NCBI GenBank assembly: GCA_000433255.1
Contig: HF998230.1
Location: 1-64,000, forward strand
Direction: 5' to 3'
DNA from: Coprobacillus sp. CAG:605
GTDB lineage: Bacteria; Bacillota_I; Bacilli_A; RF39; UBA660
Length of the DNA stretch: 64,000 bases
Of the stretch, positions 24,897 through 33,271 are shown piece after piece; the stretch's first letter is position 1, and each line of letters begins with the position of its first letter. Position numbers and translations under genes: made by a program. A model generated the notes under the pieces. The model did not search any database and was not told the origin of the DNA. It saw nothing but the letters and a program-made list of their open reading frames with translations.

Positions 24897-25979
24897 ATGG
24901 AATATATAATAATATTATTACTAAGTATTCTAATAATACTAGTAATATACTTAATAACTAAGATAAATAAAAATAAAGAAAACAACACTAATGTAGTAGA
25001 AAGACTAGGTAAACTAGAAACAACTCTAACTAAAGATATTGGTGATTTTAAATATGATTTTAGTAAAATAATAACTAACGATTTTAATACACTAAATACT
25101 AATATTACAGATAATTTAATTAAAATAAATGATAAAGTAAACGAAAGACTAGATATTAACTTTGATAAAACTAATAAAACATTCTCTAACATCTTAGAAA
25201 GACTAAGTAAAATAGATGAAGCCCAAAAGAAAATAGATAGTCTTAGTAGTGATATAGTCTCATTACAAAGTGTTCTAACAGATAAAAAAACAAGAGGTAT
25301 ATTTGGCGAAGTAAATCTAAGCTATATTCTAAGTAATGTCTTTGGTACTAAGAATGATAAAATATATGAACTACAACATAAATTTTCTAATGGTTATATA
25401 GTTGATGCTATACTATATGCTCCAGAACCTCTAGGTACAATAGGTATCGACTCTAAATTTCCTTTAGAAAACTATCAAAAAATGACTGATAAAACTATTT
25501 CTTTAGAACTAAGAAATATGTACGAAAAAAACTTTAAGTTAGATGTCAAAAAACATATTGACGCTATTAGTAGTAAGTATATTATTCCTGGTATTACTGC
25601 TAATCAAGCTATTATGTTCTTACCCGCAGAAGCCATATTTGCTGAAATTAATGCTTATCATAGTGATTTATTAGAGTATGCCTATAATAAAAGAGTATGG
25701 ATAACCAGTCCTACTACTTTAATGAGTACTTTATCAATCATTAACATGATATTAAAAAATATGGAACGTGATAAATATGCTAAGGTTATCCATTTAGAAT
25801 TAAATAGGTTAAGTGAAGAATTCAGCAAATATCGCTTAAGATGGGATAAACTATCTAGAAGTATTGATACAGTTACTAAAGATGTTAAAGATATTAACAT
25901 TACAACTGAAAAAATTACTAAACGTTTTGAGTCAATAAATAGTGTTGATTTAGATAAAATTGTAGATAAGCATGATTAA
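24897..25979 (+). CDS. rmuC: RmuC-family DNA recombination protein
   Basis: 360 residues. An N-terminal membrane helix (1-21) leads to a long coiled coil (40-125). The RmuC domain follows: LTDKKTRGIFGEVNLSYIL, YIVDAILYAPEPLGTIGIDSKFPLENY, then FLPAEAIFAEI and VWITSPTTLMSTL. RmuC proteins limit DNA inversions at short repeats and have a nuclease-like core. It is monocistronic. Confidence 0.93.
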   Translation: MEYIIILLLSILIILVIYLITKINKNKENNTNVVERLGKLETTLTKDIGDFKYDFSKIITNDFNTLNTNITDNLIKINDKVNERLDINFDKTNKTFSNILERLSKIDEAQKKIDSLSSDIVSLQSVLTDKKTRGIFGEVNLSYILSNVFGTKNDKIYELQHKFSNGYIVDAILYAPEPLGTIGIDSKFPLENYQKMTDKTISLELRNMYEKNFKLDVKKHIDAISSKYIIPGITANQAIMFLPAEAIFAEINAYHSDLLEYAYNKRVWITSPTTLMSTLSIINMILKNMERDKYAKVIHLELNRLSEEFSKYRLRWDKLSRSIDTVTKDVKDINITTEKITKRFESINSVDLDKIVDKHD

Positions 25980-26018
25980 TTTAGAAATAGTTAAAAGAAT
26001 TTATGTTTTTCGCTAATA

Positions 26019-26051
26019 AAGAGTCGTAAAAGAAAAAATGATTCTTTTTTT
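26019..26051 (+). terminator. Terminator after rmuC
   Basis: AAGAGTCGT/ATGATTCTT (26019-26027 with 26038-26046, two G-T pairs) then T-run. Confidence 0.65.
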
Positions 26052-26056
26052 CTTGA

Positions 26057-26086
26057 AATCCCGTCTATATGACGGGATTCTTTATT
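26057..26086 (+). terminator. Second terminator-like hairpin
   Basis: AATCCCGTC/GACGGGATT (26057-26065 with 26071-26079) then CTTTATTTAT. Between it and the next promoter (26087-26254) I see one ACAGAC/GTCTGT hairpin near 26141-26155 and nothing coding. Confidence 0.65.
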
Positions 26087-26248
26087 TATATAATAGAAAT
26101 TTCATCCGTAAATTAGTTAATTTATTGCACATCAAAATTACAGACGAAGTCTGTGTTTTAAAAATCAATTAGATTAATTTTATCAAACTTTATGGCTGAA
26201 TTTTGCAATGTTTACTAAAATTGAAATTAATTTAATGAGGAATTAATC

Positions 26249-26297
26249 AATTGCTTGACAAATAAACTGAAAAATGCTATGATTTCAGTGCAATTGT
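26249..26297 (+). promoter_or_regulatory. Promoter and candidate operator of the AbiE-type pair
   Basis: TTGACA (26255-26260), 17 nt, TATGAT (26278-26283). The inverted repeat ACTGAAA/TTTCAGT (26267-26273 with 26284-26290) brackets the -10 box, and an outer CAATTG pair flanks the whole promoter. AbiEi antitoxins are known to repress their own promoter by binding inverted repeats, so this is the expected operator. Confidence 0.7.
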
Positions 26298-26319
26298 CAA
26301 AGAAAGAAAAGGGATTAAT

Positions 26320-27249
26320 ATGAAAAAAGAGGAGAAAATAAATTATAAAATTGATAGTGATGTTCTTAAAAATTACGTAGAAGCTATTAATTCAATAAAA
26401 GAACCTATGAGTCAAATTAAGGATCAGCTTAATCAAATAACAATGCCAATGAAAGAACTAAGCAAATCACTTAATGAATCTATGATGCCGATCATTGAAG
26501 CTAGTAAAGCTGCTTCTAAGTCACTTGAACCAATTAGAAAAATTGGTAAACAACTTAACGAATCACTTAAACCAATTCAAGAAGAATTAAAAAGCATTAA
26601 TACTATGTCTAATGTAATTAAGGAACTATCGATTAAATATCCAAACGAACAAGCAAAAATACTTACAGATACTATAAAGCAAATTATGAATACTAATAAT
26701 GGAATGCTTTCTACAAGAATGATAGAACCGCTAAATATAAGTAGACAATATCTATCAATTATGCAAAACAATAATGACATTGAAAAAGTTTCAAGAGGTA
26801 TTTATCTTTCACCAAGTGCTTTTGAAGACAGTTATTTTTCCTTTCAACAAAAATATAAAAAAGCTATTTTTTCACATATGAATGCTCTATATTTTTATGG
26901 TATGACAGAGGAATTTCCATATAATTATACAGTCACTGTACCTCAAAGGTATCATGTAGATACTGTAAATGAAAAATGTAATGTGTTTTATGTTTCGGAT
27001 GATATATATGAACTTGGAGTCGTAGAAATAGAAACTCCAAATGGAAATAAAGTAAGAGCTTACGATAAAGAAAGATGTATTTGCGATATCATAAGGTCAA
27101 AAGGGAGAATGGATTCAGAGCAAGTTAAAAAGACAATTAAACAATATATGCAAAGCCGAGATAAAGATATAGCAAAGCTATCTGAATATTCAAAAAAAAT
27201 GGGAATAAACAAAAAAGTAATGGAAATGGTAGGTGGATATTATGAGTAA
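26320..27249 (+). CDS. AbiEi-like antitoxin with repeat-rich N-terminal extension
   Basis: 309 residues. A winged helix (about 125-165: NNGMLSTRMIEPLNISRQYL, ending RGIYLSP) and an AbiEi-type C-terminal domain (FSHMNALYFYGMTEEFP, YTVTVPQRYH, VRAYDKERCICDIIR) define an antitoxin and autorepressor of the type IV AbiE system. The N-terminal 115 residues are extra: five consecutive 14-residue units (28-97) of the pattern xP(M/I)xx(I/L)xxxLxxx, probably amphipathic helix or coiled coil. Typical AbiEi starts directly with the winged helix. AGA-rich codons differ from the neighbours, which suggests transfer. Confidence 0.82.
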   Translation: MKKEEKINYKIDSDVLKNYVEAINSIKEPMSQIKDQLNQITMPMKELSKSLNESMMPIIEASKAASKSLEPIRKIGKQLNESLKPIQEELKSINTMSNVIKELSIKYPNEQAKILTDTIKQIMNTNNGMLSTRMIEPLNISRQYLSIMQNNNDIEKVSRGIYLSPSAFEDSYFSFQQKYKKAIFSHMNALYFYGMTEEFPYNYTVTVPQRYHVDTVNEKCNVFYVSDDIYELGVVEIETPNGNKVRAYDKERCICDIIRSKGRMDSEQVKKTIKQYMQSRDKDIAKLSEYSKKMGINKKVMEMVGGYYE

Positions 27250-28084
27250 TACAGCACAAGCAGTTAAAGATAAACTAAAGAATATTTCAAGAGAAAAAAA
27301 TGTAGATTTTAACTCTGTAATGAGATTCTATATGTATGATAGATTTGTTGAACGTTTATCAAAAAGTAAATATAAAGATAATTTCATATTAAAAGGTGGA
27401 TTCTATTTGAGCAAATTATTTGGAATAGATAATAGAAGTACTATGGATATAGATACTGCAATAAGAAAAGCAGAATTTACTGAAGAAAATCTTATCAAAA
27501 TGATAAATGAAATTATTAGTATTGATGTAGGTGATAATGTTAAATTTAAAATTGAAAAAACTGAATCAATCCGTGATGAAGATGAATATGGTGGATTAAG
27601 AATTACAATTAATTTTATGTTAGAAAACATTAAGGATAAATTTCATATTGATTTAGCAACTGGAGATCCAATATATCCAAGACCAGATAATTATAGATAT
27701 GAATCTTTAATAGGAGATGAAATTTATAAGGTTTGGTCATATAATCTTGAAACGGTTCTTGCTGAAAAAATAGAAACAATTCTTAGTAAACTTGAAACAA
27801 GTAGTAGAATGAAAGACTATTATGATATTTATTTAATATATAAGCTTAAATTTGATAAAATAGATAAAGAAAAATTTAGAGGAGCTGTTGAAAAGACTTT
27901 TAATACAAGAAAATTTGATGCTGATCTAATAGCAAAGTTGAATATTGTTAAAGAAAGTAAAGTTTTAAAAGATAAATGGATTAGCTATTCAAGAAAAAAT
28001 AGTTATGCTAGAGATGTTGAGTTTGAAGATACACTAAAATGCCTAGAACAATTTATTGATATTATAGTACAAATTGCAGTATAA
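27242..28084 (+). CDS. AbiEii-like nucleotidyltransferase toxin
   Basis: 280 residues from ATG 27242, overlapping the antitoxin stop by 8 nt with AGGTGG ahead; an in-frame GTG at 27233 is less likely. Nucleotidyltransferase signature: FILKGGFYLSKLFG then RSTMDIDTAI, with a later FHIDLATGDPI strand carrying the third acid, and ETVLAEKIETILSK plus RMKDYYDIYLI. AbiEii/MenT-type toxins modify RNA acceptors and stop growth, and the pair defends against phage. AbiE function here is inferred from order and motifs. Confidence 0.85.
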   Translation: MSNTAQAVKDKLKNISREKNVDFNSVMRFYMYDRFVERLSKSKYKDNFILKGGFYLSKLFGIDNRSTMDIDTAIRKAEFTEENLIKMINEIISIDVGDNVKFKIEKTESIRDEDEYGGLRITINFMLENIKDKFHIDLATGDPIYPRPDNYRYESLIGDEIYKVWSYNLETVLAEKIETILSKLETSSRMKDYYDIYLIYKLKFDKIDKEKFRGAVEKTFNTRKFDADLIAKLNIVKESKVLKDKWISYSRKNSYARDVEFEDTLKCLEQFIDIIVQIAV

Positions 28085-28467
28085 AAATAATATTCTAGGT
28101 GCCATTTAGGTACCAACAGACTAATAAATACCATTTTATTACGATAATTATAAAAATATAACAGTCCTAAAAGGCCGCTTTTAAGAGAAATTAATACATA
28201 CAGGTATTCAAATGGCGAGCACCCTGAAGGAACCAAAAGGCTTAACCTTTTTATGTTAAAGGACTTTAAAACTATTAAGCAATTTAAGGTACACTTTTAT
28301 GTATACAATTTAAAAAAAACAGGTGGTAATAATATATCCTGAGTTTGCAAAAGCTCTAATTATCAATGCAATTAAGCTGCATATAATCATGCATGTACAC
28401 TTTTACACGTATGGATTTTCGTATATCAAAGTCCAATACTAACTGGTTTTCACTTTATAAAAATAGC
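28085..28467. other. Non-coding stretch after the AbiE pair
   Basis: About 380 nt without a supported gene. It holds small hairpins (GGTGCC/GGTACC near 28098-28112; AAAAGG/CCTTTT near 28235-28250, a weak terminator) and many scattered stops. It may be decayed sequence around the AbiE insertion. Confidence 0.5.
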
Positions 28468-28690
28468 TTAATAATCTTCTAAGTCATCTACAACAAAAAC
28501 AGCATAGTTGATATCGGTACTAAGAATATGTAAACATGTATTTAGTATTTCCGTAATCTTAGTATGTTCTAAATATTTTGCTACTAATGTAAAGAGTAAT
28601 TTAAAATGACACGCTAACACCATTATCAATAATAACTTCTTCACAATTAAAACCATAAATTTCCAGTATTAAGTAGCATAAATCCCCTTA
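28468..28690 (-). pseudogene. Decayed small gene with a 1-nt frameshift
   Basis: On the minus strand one frame reads LEIYGFNCEEVIIDNGVSVS and stops at TAA. One nucleotide out of phase it continues as KLLFTLVAKYLEHTKITEIL and ends in AVFVVDDLEDY at 28468. An extra T in a T4 run near 28609 joins the two into about 65 coding-like residues. The start is unclear. No family recognised. Confidence 0.5.
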
Positions 28691-28733
28691 ATTTCATAAA
28701 TTATTAGTGAGAATATATGAAAGGGTGAAATAT

Positions 28734-29165
28734 ATGTGTAATAAAAATACTAACTCTAATTGTGTCGCTGAAATATTAAAAGTAATCTTAGTATTACAAC
28801 AAAATGCATGTCCTGAATCATGCTTAGAAACTTGCGATCGTCCACTTTTAGGTGGCGGTCCAAACTGCCTTATTTGCAACACAAGACCAGTAATGCTTTA
28901 TACTTGTAGTGGTAATGGTACACCATGGTCCATGCCTACCAGCAAAGACGTAACAGCTACATGTACTGATACTTCCGAAAACTGTTCTAAAATATTTAGA
29001 GTAGAAAAATTAGAAGGAAATTGTGCTACATTTAGAGTATTAGCAGATAATCCAGATCAAACTAGTCTAAATCCATACGTTGCAACAAATTCTTTCTTCA
29101 CAATGGACTGTGATTGCTGCTGCGTCATTCGTTGTCTTTCTGATACTTACGTTGAATGTGTTTAA
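28734..29165 (+). CDS. CotY/CotZ-like spore coat protein
   Basis: 143 residues from ATG 28734, preceded by AAGGGTG; an upstream in-frame GTG is unlikely. The protein is cysteine-rich and follows the CotY/CotZ plan: CVAEILKVILVLQQNACPES, KIFRVEKLEGNCATFRVL and the terminal FTMDCDCCCVIRCL. CotY and CotZ form the disulfide-linked outer crust of Bacillus spores. In non-sporulating relatives such proteins might form another surface layer. Flanked by decayed sequence and a terminator. Confidence 0.82.
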   Translation: MCNKNTNSNCVAEILKVILVLQQNACPESCLETCDRPLLGGGPNCLICNTRPVMLYTCSGNGTPWSMPTSKDVTATCTDTSENCSKIFRVEKLEGNCATFRVLADNPDQTSLNPYVATNSFFTMDCDCCCVIRCLSDTYVECV

Positions 29166-29172
29166 AATACTA

Positions 29173-29201
29173 AAAAAGGAATGTCAAAGCATTCCTTTTT
29201 A
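29173..29201. terminator. Bidirectional terminator
   Basis: AAAAAGGAATG/CATTCCTTTTT (29173-29183 with 29190-29200). It serves the coat-like gene on plus and the 29213 gene on minus. Confidence 0.85.
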
Positions 29202-29212
29202 ACTGCTAACTT

Positions 29213-31210
29213 TTAAAAGAACATATTATAAAATGGCGTTCCAATAAAAGAAAAACGATAATTTTCAATATTAAATTCACTTAAATCCTTAGGGTTACTA
29301 ATATCAATATCTTTAATACTTTCTAAATTTTGATAATCCCCCTTAATACTTAAACTAATATTACTTGTATCCTCATCATCAACTATACTAACCATAATAT
29401 TACTATTCATAGAAGTACCTAAATCATTATACTCAGCCGTCAAATTAACATTAACAACATTTGAAGAAACAATCATCTTCATACTAGCACTACTACTACT
29501 AGTTTTAATAGACATTTCTACCTTCGAACTATCCATATTACTAGTAATACTCAAAGTTAAACTATCATTAATAAACAAAATATCTACATTATAATCATTA
29601 TTTACATACCCAATCTTTATTGGATTATCCGTCTTTTTATCTACATAAAAATCAATAACTACATTATCACTAAAAGTAATATCTTCAAGTAAATCTCTAT
29701 AATTTTCATTACTATCCATAACATCATTTAAAATATTTTGCAAAAGAGTAGGTGTTAAAACTAAAGACTCCTTCTTAGTATCATACGTAACATCATTAAT
29801 CACAATTGCCTCAGTACCTTTAGTAACTTTTGCATTTTTAAGATTCTTCTTAAACGAAGTAGTTAACGTCTTAACAAATTCCTCAATATCAAAATCAGAT
29901 AACTCATCCGTATTAATATCAATCTTATTATCATTACCCATATCATTATCCGTAACATAAGTACTAGGATCAACCCCATTAAATCTAATATAAGTCTTAT
30001 TATCTTTACCTAAAGCATCAATATTAACAATATTATTCTTAAAAAAATTATCGACAACCTTCAAATTATACTTAGGATTTTCTCCATTTAAATAAGTAAA
30101 ATGATAAGTATAATTAGTAAAATCTTTAAAATCTTCTAAGTTTGTATCCACCTTTAATTCATAAGTACCACTTTTTAAGTTAGTATAACCATTTTCGCCC
30201 GAAGTTAAACTTCCAATACTCTTCGATAAATCATTTAAATGCAGATTATTATTTATTTCATATATCTTCGAACTTAAAGTATTTATTCCTAGTTCAATCG
30301 CTGACTTAGTATTTTTACTAAATACAAAGTAGTAGAGTAGACCAGCTATCCCAAGTATTACCAATAAAACCGCTATTAAAGTTATAACTATATCACTTTT
30401 ATTTTTCTTCTTTTTTTCTGGTACAGGCGTATTTTCTTGCTTAGTATTTTCAGAAATCTCTTTGTTTTCAGTCTTTTCTTCATTACCTGAAGTTATTACG
30501 ATATCATTATTATTTTCTTCTTTTACTTCGTTATTTTCTGGAACTTCAGTAACACTTTGTGGTTCAACTTGTAAATTATCCTGGGTATTTTGGTTAACTT
30601 CTATATTTGTACTAGGAACATCTTCTAAAGTAGTAGGGTTATTCTCACTATCAGCTGGTGTACTAACATTTGATGTATCAATACTATCTTCATTATTTTG
30701 ATTTTCCGTAGTAGTATTTAAATTACTTGGGTTAGCCACAACATCATTGTTCAAAGTATCACCCACACCAGCAGGAGCATCAAAACTAAAAGCTGGTTCC
30801 TCTGTAACTTGTGGAGTATCACTAACTACATTATTACTTTGATTTTCTATGTTTTGAGCAGGAACATCCACATTAGAAATATCCTCAACCGGATTAGCAT
30901 CAACTCCAGTTGTATTAACATCATTATTTAAAACCACTGGCTCACTAGGTACCACATCTAAAACTTCTGTTTTATCTAAATTATCTACAGGCTCCACAAT
31001 ATCAAGCCCATTATTTGCAGGTATCTCTGATTCATTATTATCTAAAGTATTTTTCCTAGTCTCTATCTGATTCCTATCAGGGATATCACTTGGCATGTTA
31101 TTTCCAATATCATTATTAGTATTCTCAACATTAATCTCACTACCAAGTGATGTAATAGGGGTATCTTGCACCAAAGTAATCTTATCATCACTATTGTATT
31201 TATCTTCCAT
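29213..31210 (-). CDS. Large single-pass membrane protein, paralogue A
   Basis: 665 residues. The N-terminal 265 residues are acidic, low-complexity and cytoplasmic (rich in N, T, D, V, P). KKKKKNKSD then a membrane helix (about 275-298) leads to an exported domain of about 365 residues made of beta segments (TYHFTYLNGENPKYNLKVVD, SLTLSITSNMDSSKVEMSIK). The start of that domain, ELGINTLSSKIYEI, matches the neighbour's NNGITTLFNKANKVI. Function unknown. A TATAAT lies upstream of the start. Confidence 0.7.
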   Translation of the reverse strand: MEDKYNSDDKITLVQDTPITSLGSEINVENTNNDIGNNMPSDIPDRNQIETRKNTLDNNESEIPANNGLDIVEPVDNLDKTEVLDVVPSEPVVLNNDVNTTGVDANPVEDISNVDVPAQNIENQSNNVVSDTPQVTEEPAFSFDAPAGVGDTLNNDVVANPSNLNTTTENQNNEDSIDTSNVSTPADSENNPTTLEDVPSTNIEVNQNTQDNLQVEPQSVTEVPENNEVKEENNNDIVITSGNEEKTENKEISENTKQENTPVPEKKKKNKSDIVITLIAVLLVILGIAGLLYYFVFSKNTKSAIELGINTLSSKIYEINNNLHLNDLSKSIGSLTSGENGYTNLKSGTYELKVDTNLEDFKDFTNYTYHFTYLNGENPKYNLKVVDNFFKNNIVNIDALGKDNKTYIRFNGVDPSTYVTDNDMGNDNKIDINTDELSDFDIEEFVKTLTTSFKKNLKNAKVTKGTEAIVINDVTYDTKKESLVLTPTLLQNILNDVMDSNENYRDLLEDITFSDNVVIDFYVDKKTDNPIKIGYVNNDYNVDILFINDSLTLSITSNMDSSKVEMSIKTSSSSASMKMIVSSNVVNVNLTAEYNDLGTSMNSNIMVSIVDDEDTSNISLSIKGDYQNLESIKDIDISNPKDLSEFNIENYRFSFIGTPFYNMFF

Positions 31211-31267
31211 AGTCCATCTAAACTCCTTTTTACTTTCTACTATATTAAAATTATATCATACACCCAC

Positions 31268-31293
31268 GAAAAAAAGTGCATAATTTTGCACTT
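31268..31293 (-). terminator. Terminator of paralogue B
   Basis: On the minus strand AAGTGCA/TGCACTT followed by T-run, at the stop of the 31292 gene. Confidence 0.75.
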
Positions 31294-33166
31294 AATCATT
31301 ATTAATAATAAAACCTAAGAAATTTATTCCTATCTGCGTCATCTCTTCATCAGATAAATCATATACATCCATACTATCAGTAGTATCAAATTCATAAGTT
31401 TTTTCCTCTTTACTCTTAGTATAATTCATATTCAAAGTACCATTAACACTACTATCATTCTTATCAATAAATGTTAACATAACCTCACTATTACTATCAT
31501 TACCATTAACAAGCAACTTTCCACTATACTTAGCAGTTATAAGATTAGCTTCATAATCAATATCTATCTTTTCTTTATCAAAACTATTAATATCTAAACT
31601 TAAAATACGGACATTACTATAAGATAGTTCTAACTTTTTACCATATAAAGTCATATAAATCTCTTGATTATCTTCATCAATAACTTTTACTTGGTAATCT
31701 TTATTATAATTAATTATTCTAACTACTTCTTGATTATCCCTTAAGATACTTATTCCTAAAATATCATGCATAATACCCTTAGTATAAACATCAATACTTA
31801 TATTATCACAATCAATTTCACTAGTCTCATTTAAATAATCATTAACTTTATCTTTAGCAATACCCGCTGAAGTTGCAATATCATTTACTAAAGTATTATT
31901 TTCTAAAATTCTTTTTTTAACTTTATTAACTAAGTCATTAATATCATCCTTAGTATAAGTTATTCTTAATTTCTTAACTTTAATATCTTGATTATTAATT
32001 GATATTGTATCTTTAATCGTCTCACTCTTAGGAATACTAATTTCTTCTAATATAATATCTTTAATAATTACTAAATCATTTTTTAAAAGATTATAATCAA
32101 TGTTAGAATTCTTACTATCAAGTTTAACACTTAAAGGATAATATGCTAACTTATTAGATCTTAAATACAACGTATCATCAGTCTCTTTATAAGAAATATC
32201 TAAACTATTATTATCTAAACTATTAATCATAGTAATATTACCAGAATTAATCTTATCTTTTAAATTATGACTAAAATTAAATTTATACTCATACTTACTT
32301 AAAAACTTCAAATAATCAGTTGTTGTACTAAATGAGGCCCCACCACTCATAATATAAGATTCATTATTATAACTACCAATATCACTAATTACTTTATTAG
32401 CCTTATTAAATAGAGTAGTAATACCATTATTTAATCTAGCCCTTGAAGAAGACACAATTACAAAATACGCTATATAAAAGCATGCTAGTAGTAAAATAAC
32501 TACAATTAAAGGTTCAATAACATTAGTTTTCTTCTTCTTTTTTAAAATTTTCTGTTCTAGCTTTTTATCTTCTTCTTTTTCTTGTTCTTCTTTCGTTGGA
32601 ATATCTTCTAAAGAAACTTTTTCTACTAATATGTCATCATTCTTAGAACTTACCACATATTCTTGTTCATTTTCTAAGATAATTTGTGGTTCTTCTATGT
32701 CTACTTTTTCTTTTGTCTCTTCTTTTTTACCATCTTGAATAATCTCTTCATGTACTTCTTTTACTTCAACAACATCCTTATTACCAGCCTTAACTTCTTT
32801 TTTTACTTCTGGTATTGGTGTAGGAATGCCTTCCGTTACAGCCTTTGCATCAGCATTTTCTATAGTCTTTTCTAACTTATTATCTATCTTCTTAACGTTT
32901 TTAACATTATTCTTCTTAGCTACATTATTCTTATTATTTCTTTTATTTTTCTTAGGATTATTATTAGTTTGATTACTAACTTTTTTAGTATTATTTTTCT
33001 TACTACTATTATTTTTATTCTTCGTATTTACGTTCTTCTTATTACTTGATTTAGTCTTTGTATTACTAGACTTATTTTTCTTACTATTATTTGATTTCTT
33101 TTTATTTATATCTTTTTTACTATCAAGATTACTCTTAGTAGTATTAGGCTTTTTATCTTCCTTCAT
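31292..33166 (-). CDS. Large single-pass membrane protein, paralogue B
   Basis: 624 residues. The cytoplasmic N-terminus is strongly basic (residues 1-95, K and N in long runs) and then acidic (110-205). KKKKK precedes a membrane helix (about 219-240), followed by an exported domain of about 380 residues in the same order as paralogue A: NGITTL helix, a KYEYKFNFS strand, a helix near DYNLLKNDL, and a C-terminal set of strands (IYMTLYGKKLELSYSNVRIL). The basic head could bind nucleic acid or acidic partners (inferred). Function unknown. Confidence 0.7.
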   Translation of the reverse strand: MKEDKKPNTTKSNLDSKKDINKKKSNNSKKNKSSNTKTKSSNKKNVNTKNKNNSSKKNNTKKVSNQTNNNPKKNKRNNKNNVAKKNNVKNVKKIDNKLEKTIENADAKAVTEGIPTPIPEVKKEVKAGNKDVVEVKEVHEEIIQDGKKEETKEKVDIEEPQIILENEQEYVVSSKNDDILVEKVSLEDIPTKEEQEKEEDKKLEQKILKKKKKTNVIEPLIVVILLLACFYIAYFVIVSSSRARLNNGITTLFNKANKVISDIGSYNNESYIMSGGASFSTTTDYLKFLSKYEYKFNFSHNLKDKINSGNITMINSLDNNSLDISYKETDDTLYLRSNKLAYYPLSVKLDSKNSNIDYNLLKNDLVIIKDIILEEISIPKSETIKDTISINNQDIKVKKLRITYTKDDINDLVNKVKKRILENNTLVNDIATSAGIAKDKVNDYLNETSEIDCDNISIDVYTKGIMHDILGISILRDNQEVVRIINYNKDYQVKVIDEDNQEIYMTLYGKKLELSYSNVRILSLDINSFDKEKIDIDYEANLITAKYSGKLLVNGNDSNSEVMLTFIDKNDSSVNGTLNMNYTKSKEEKTYEFDTTDSMDVYDLSDEEMTQIGINFLGFIINND

Positions 33167-33271
33167 TATATCACTCCTATATATGTCTTATTTTATCATA
33201 TTAATCTACCAAGGAAAATATTAAAGTCTAAATTTCTTTTAAAATCATATTAATTAAGTAAGAGGTGTCAA

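Noticed and set aside
28085..28467. An attachment site or integron-like element beside the AbiE pair
   Set aside because: No integrase, tRNA end or direct repeats flank the pair; only small scattered hairpins.
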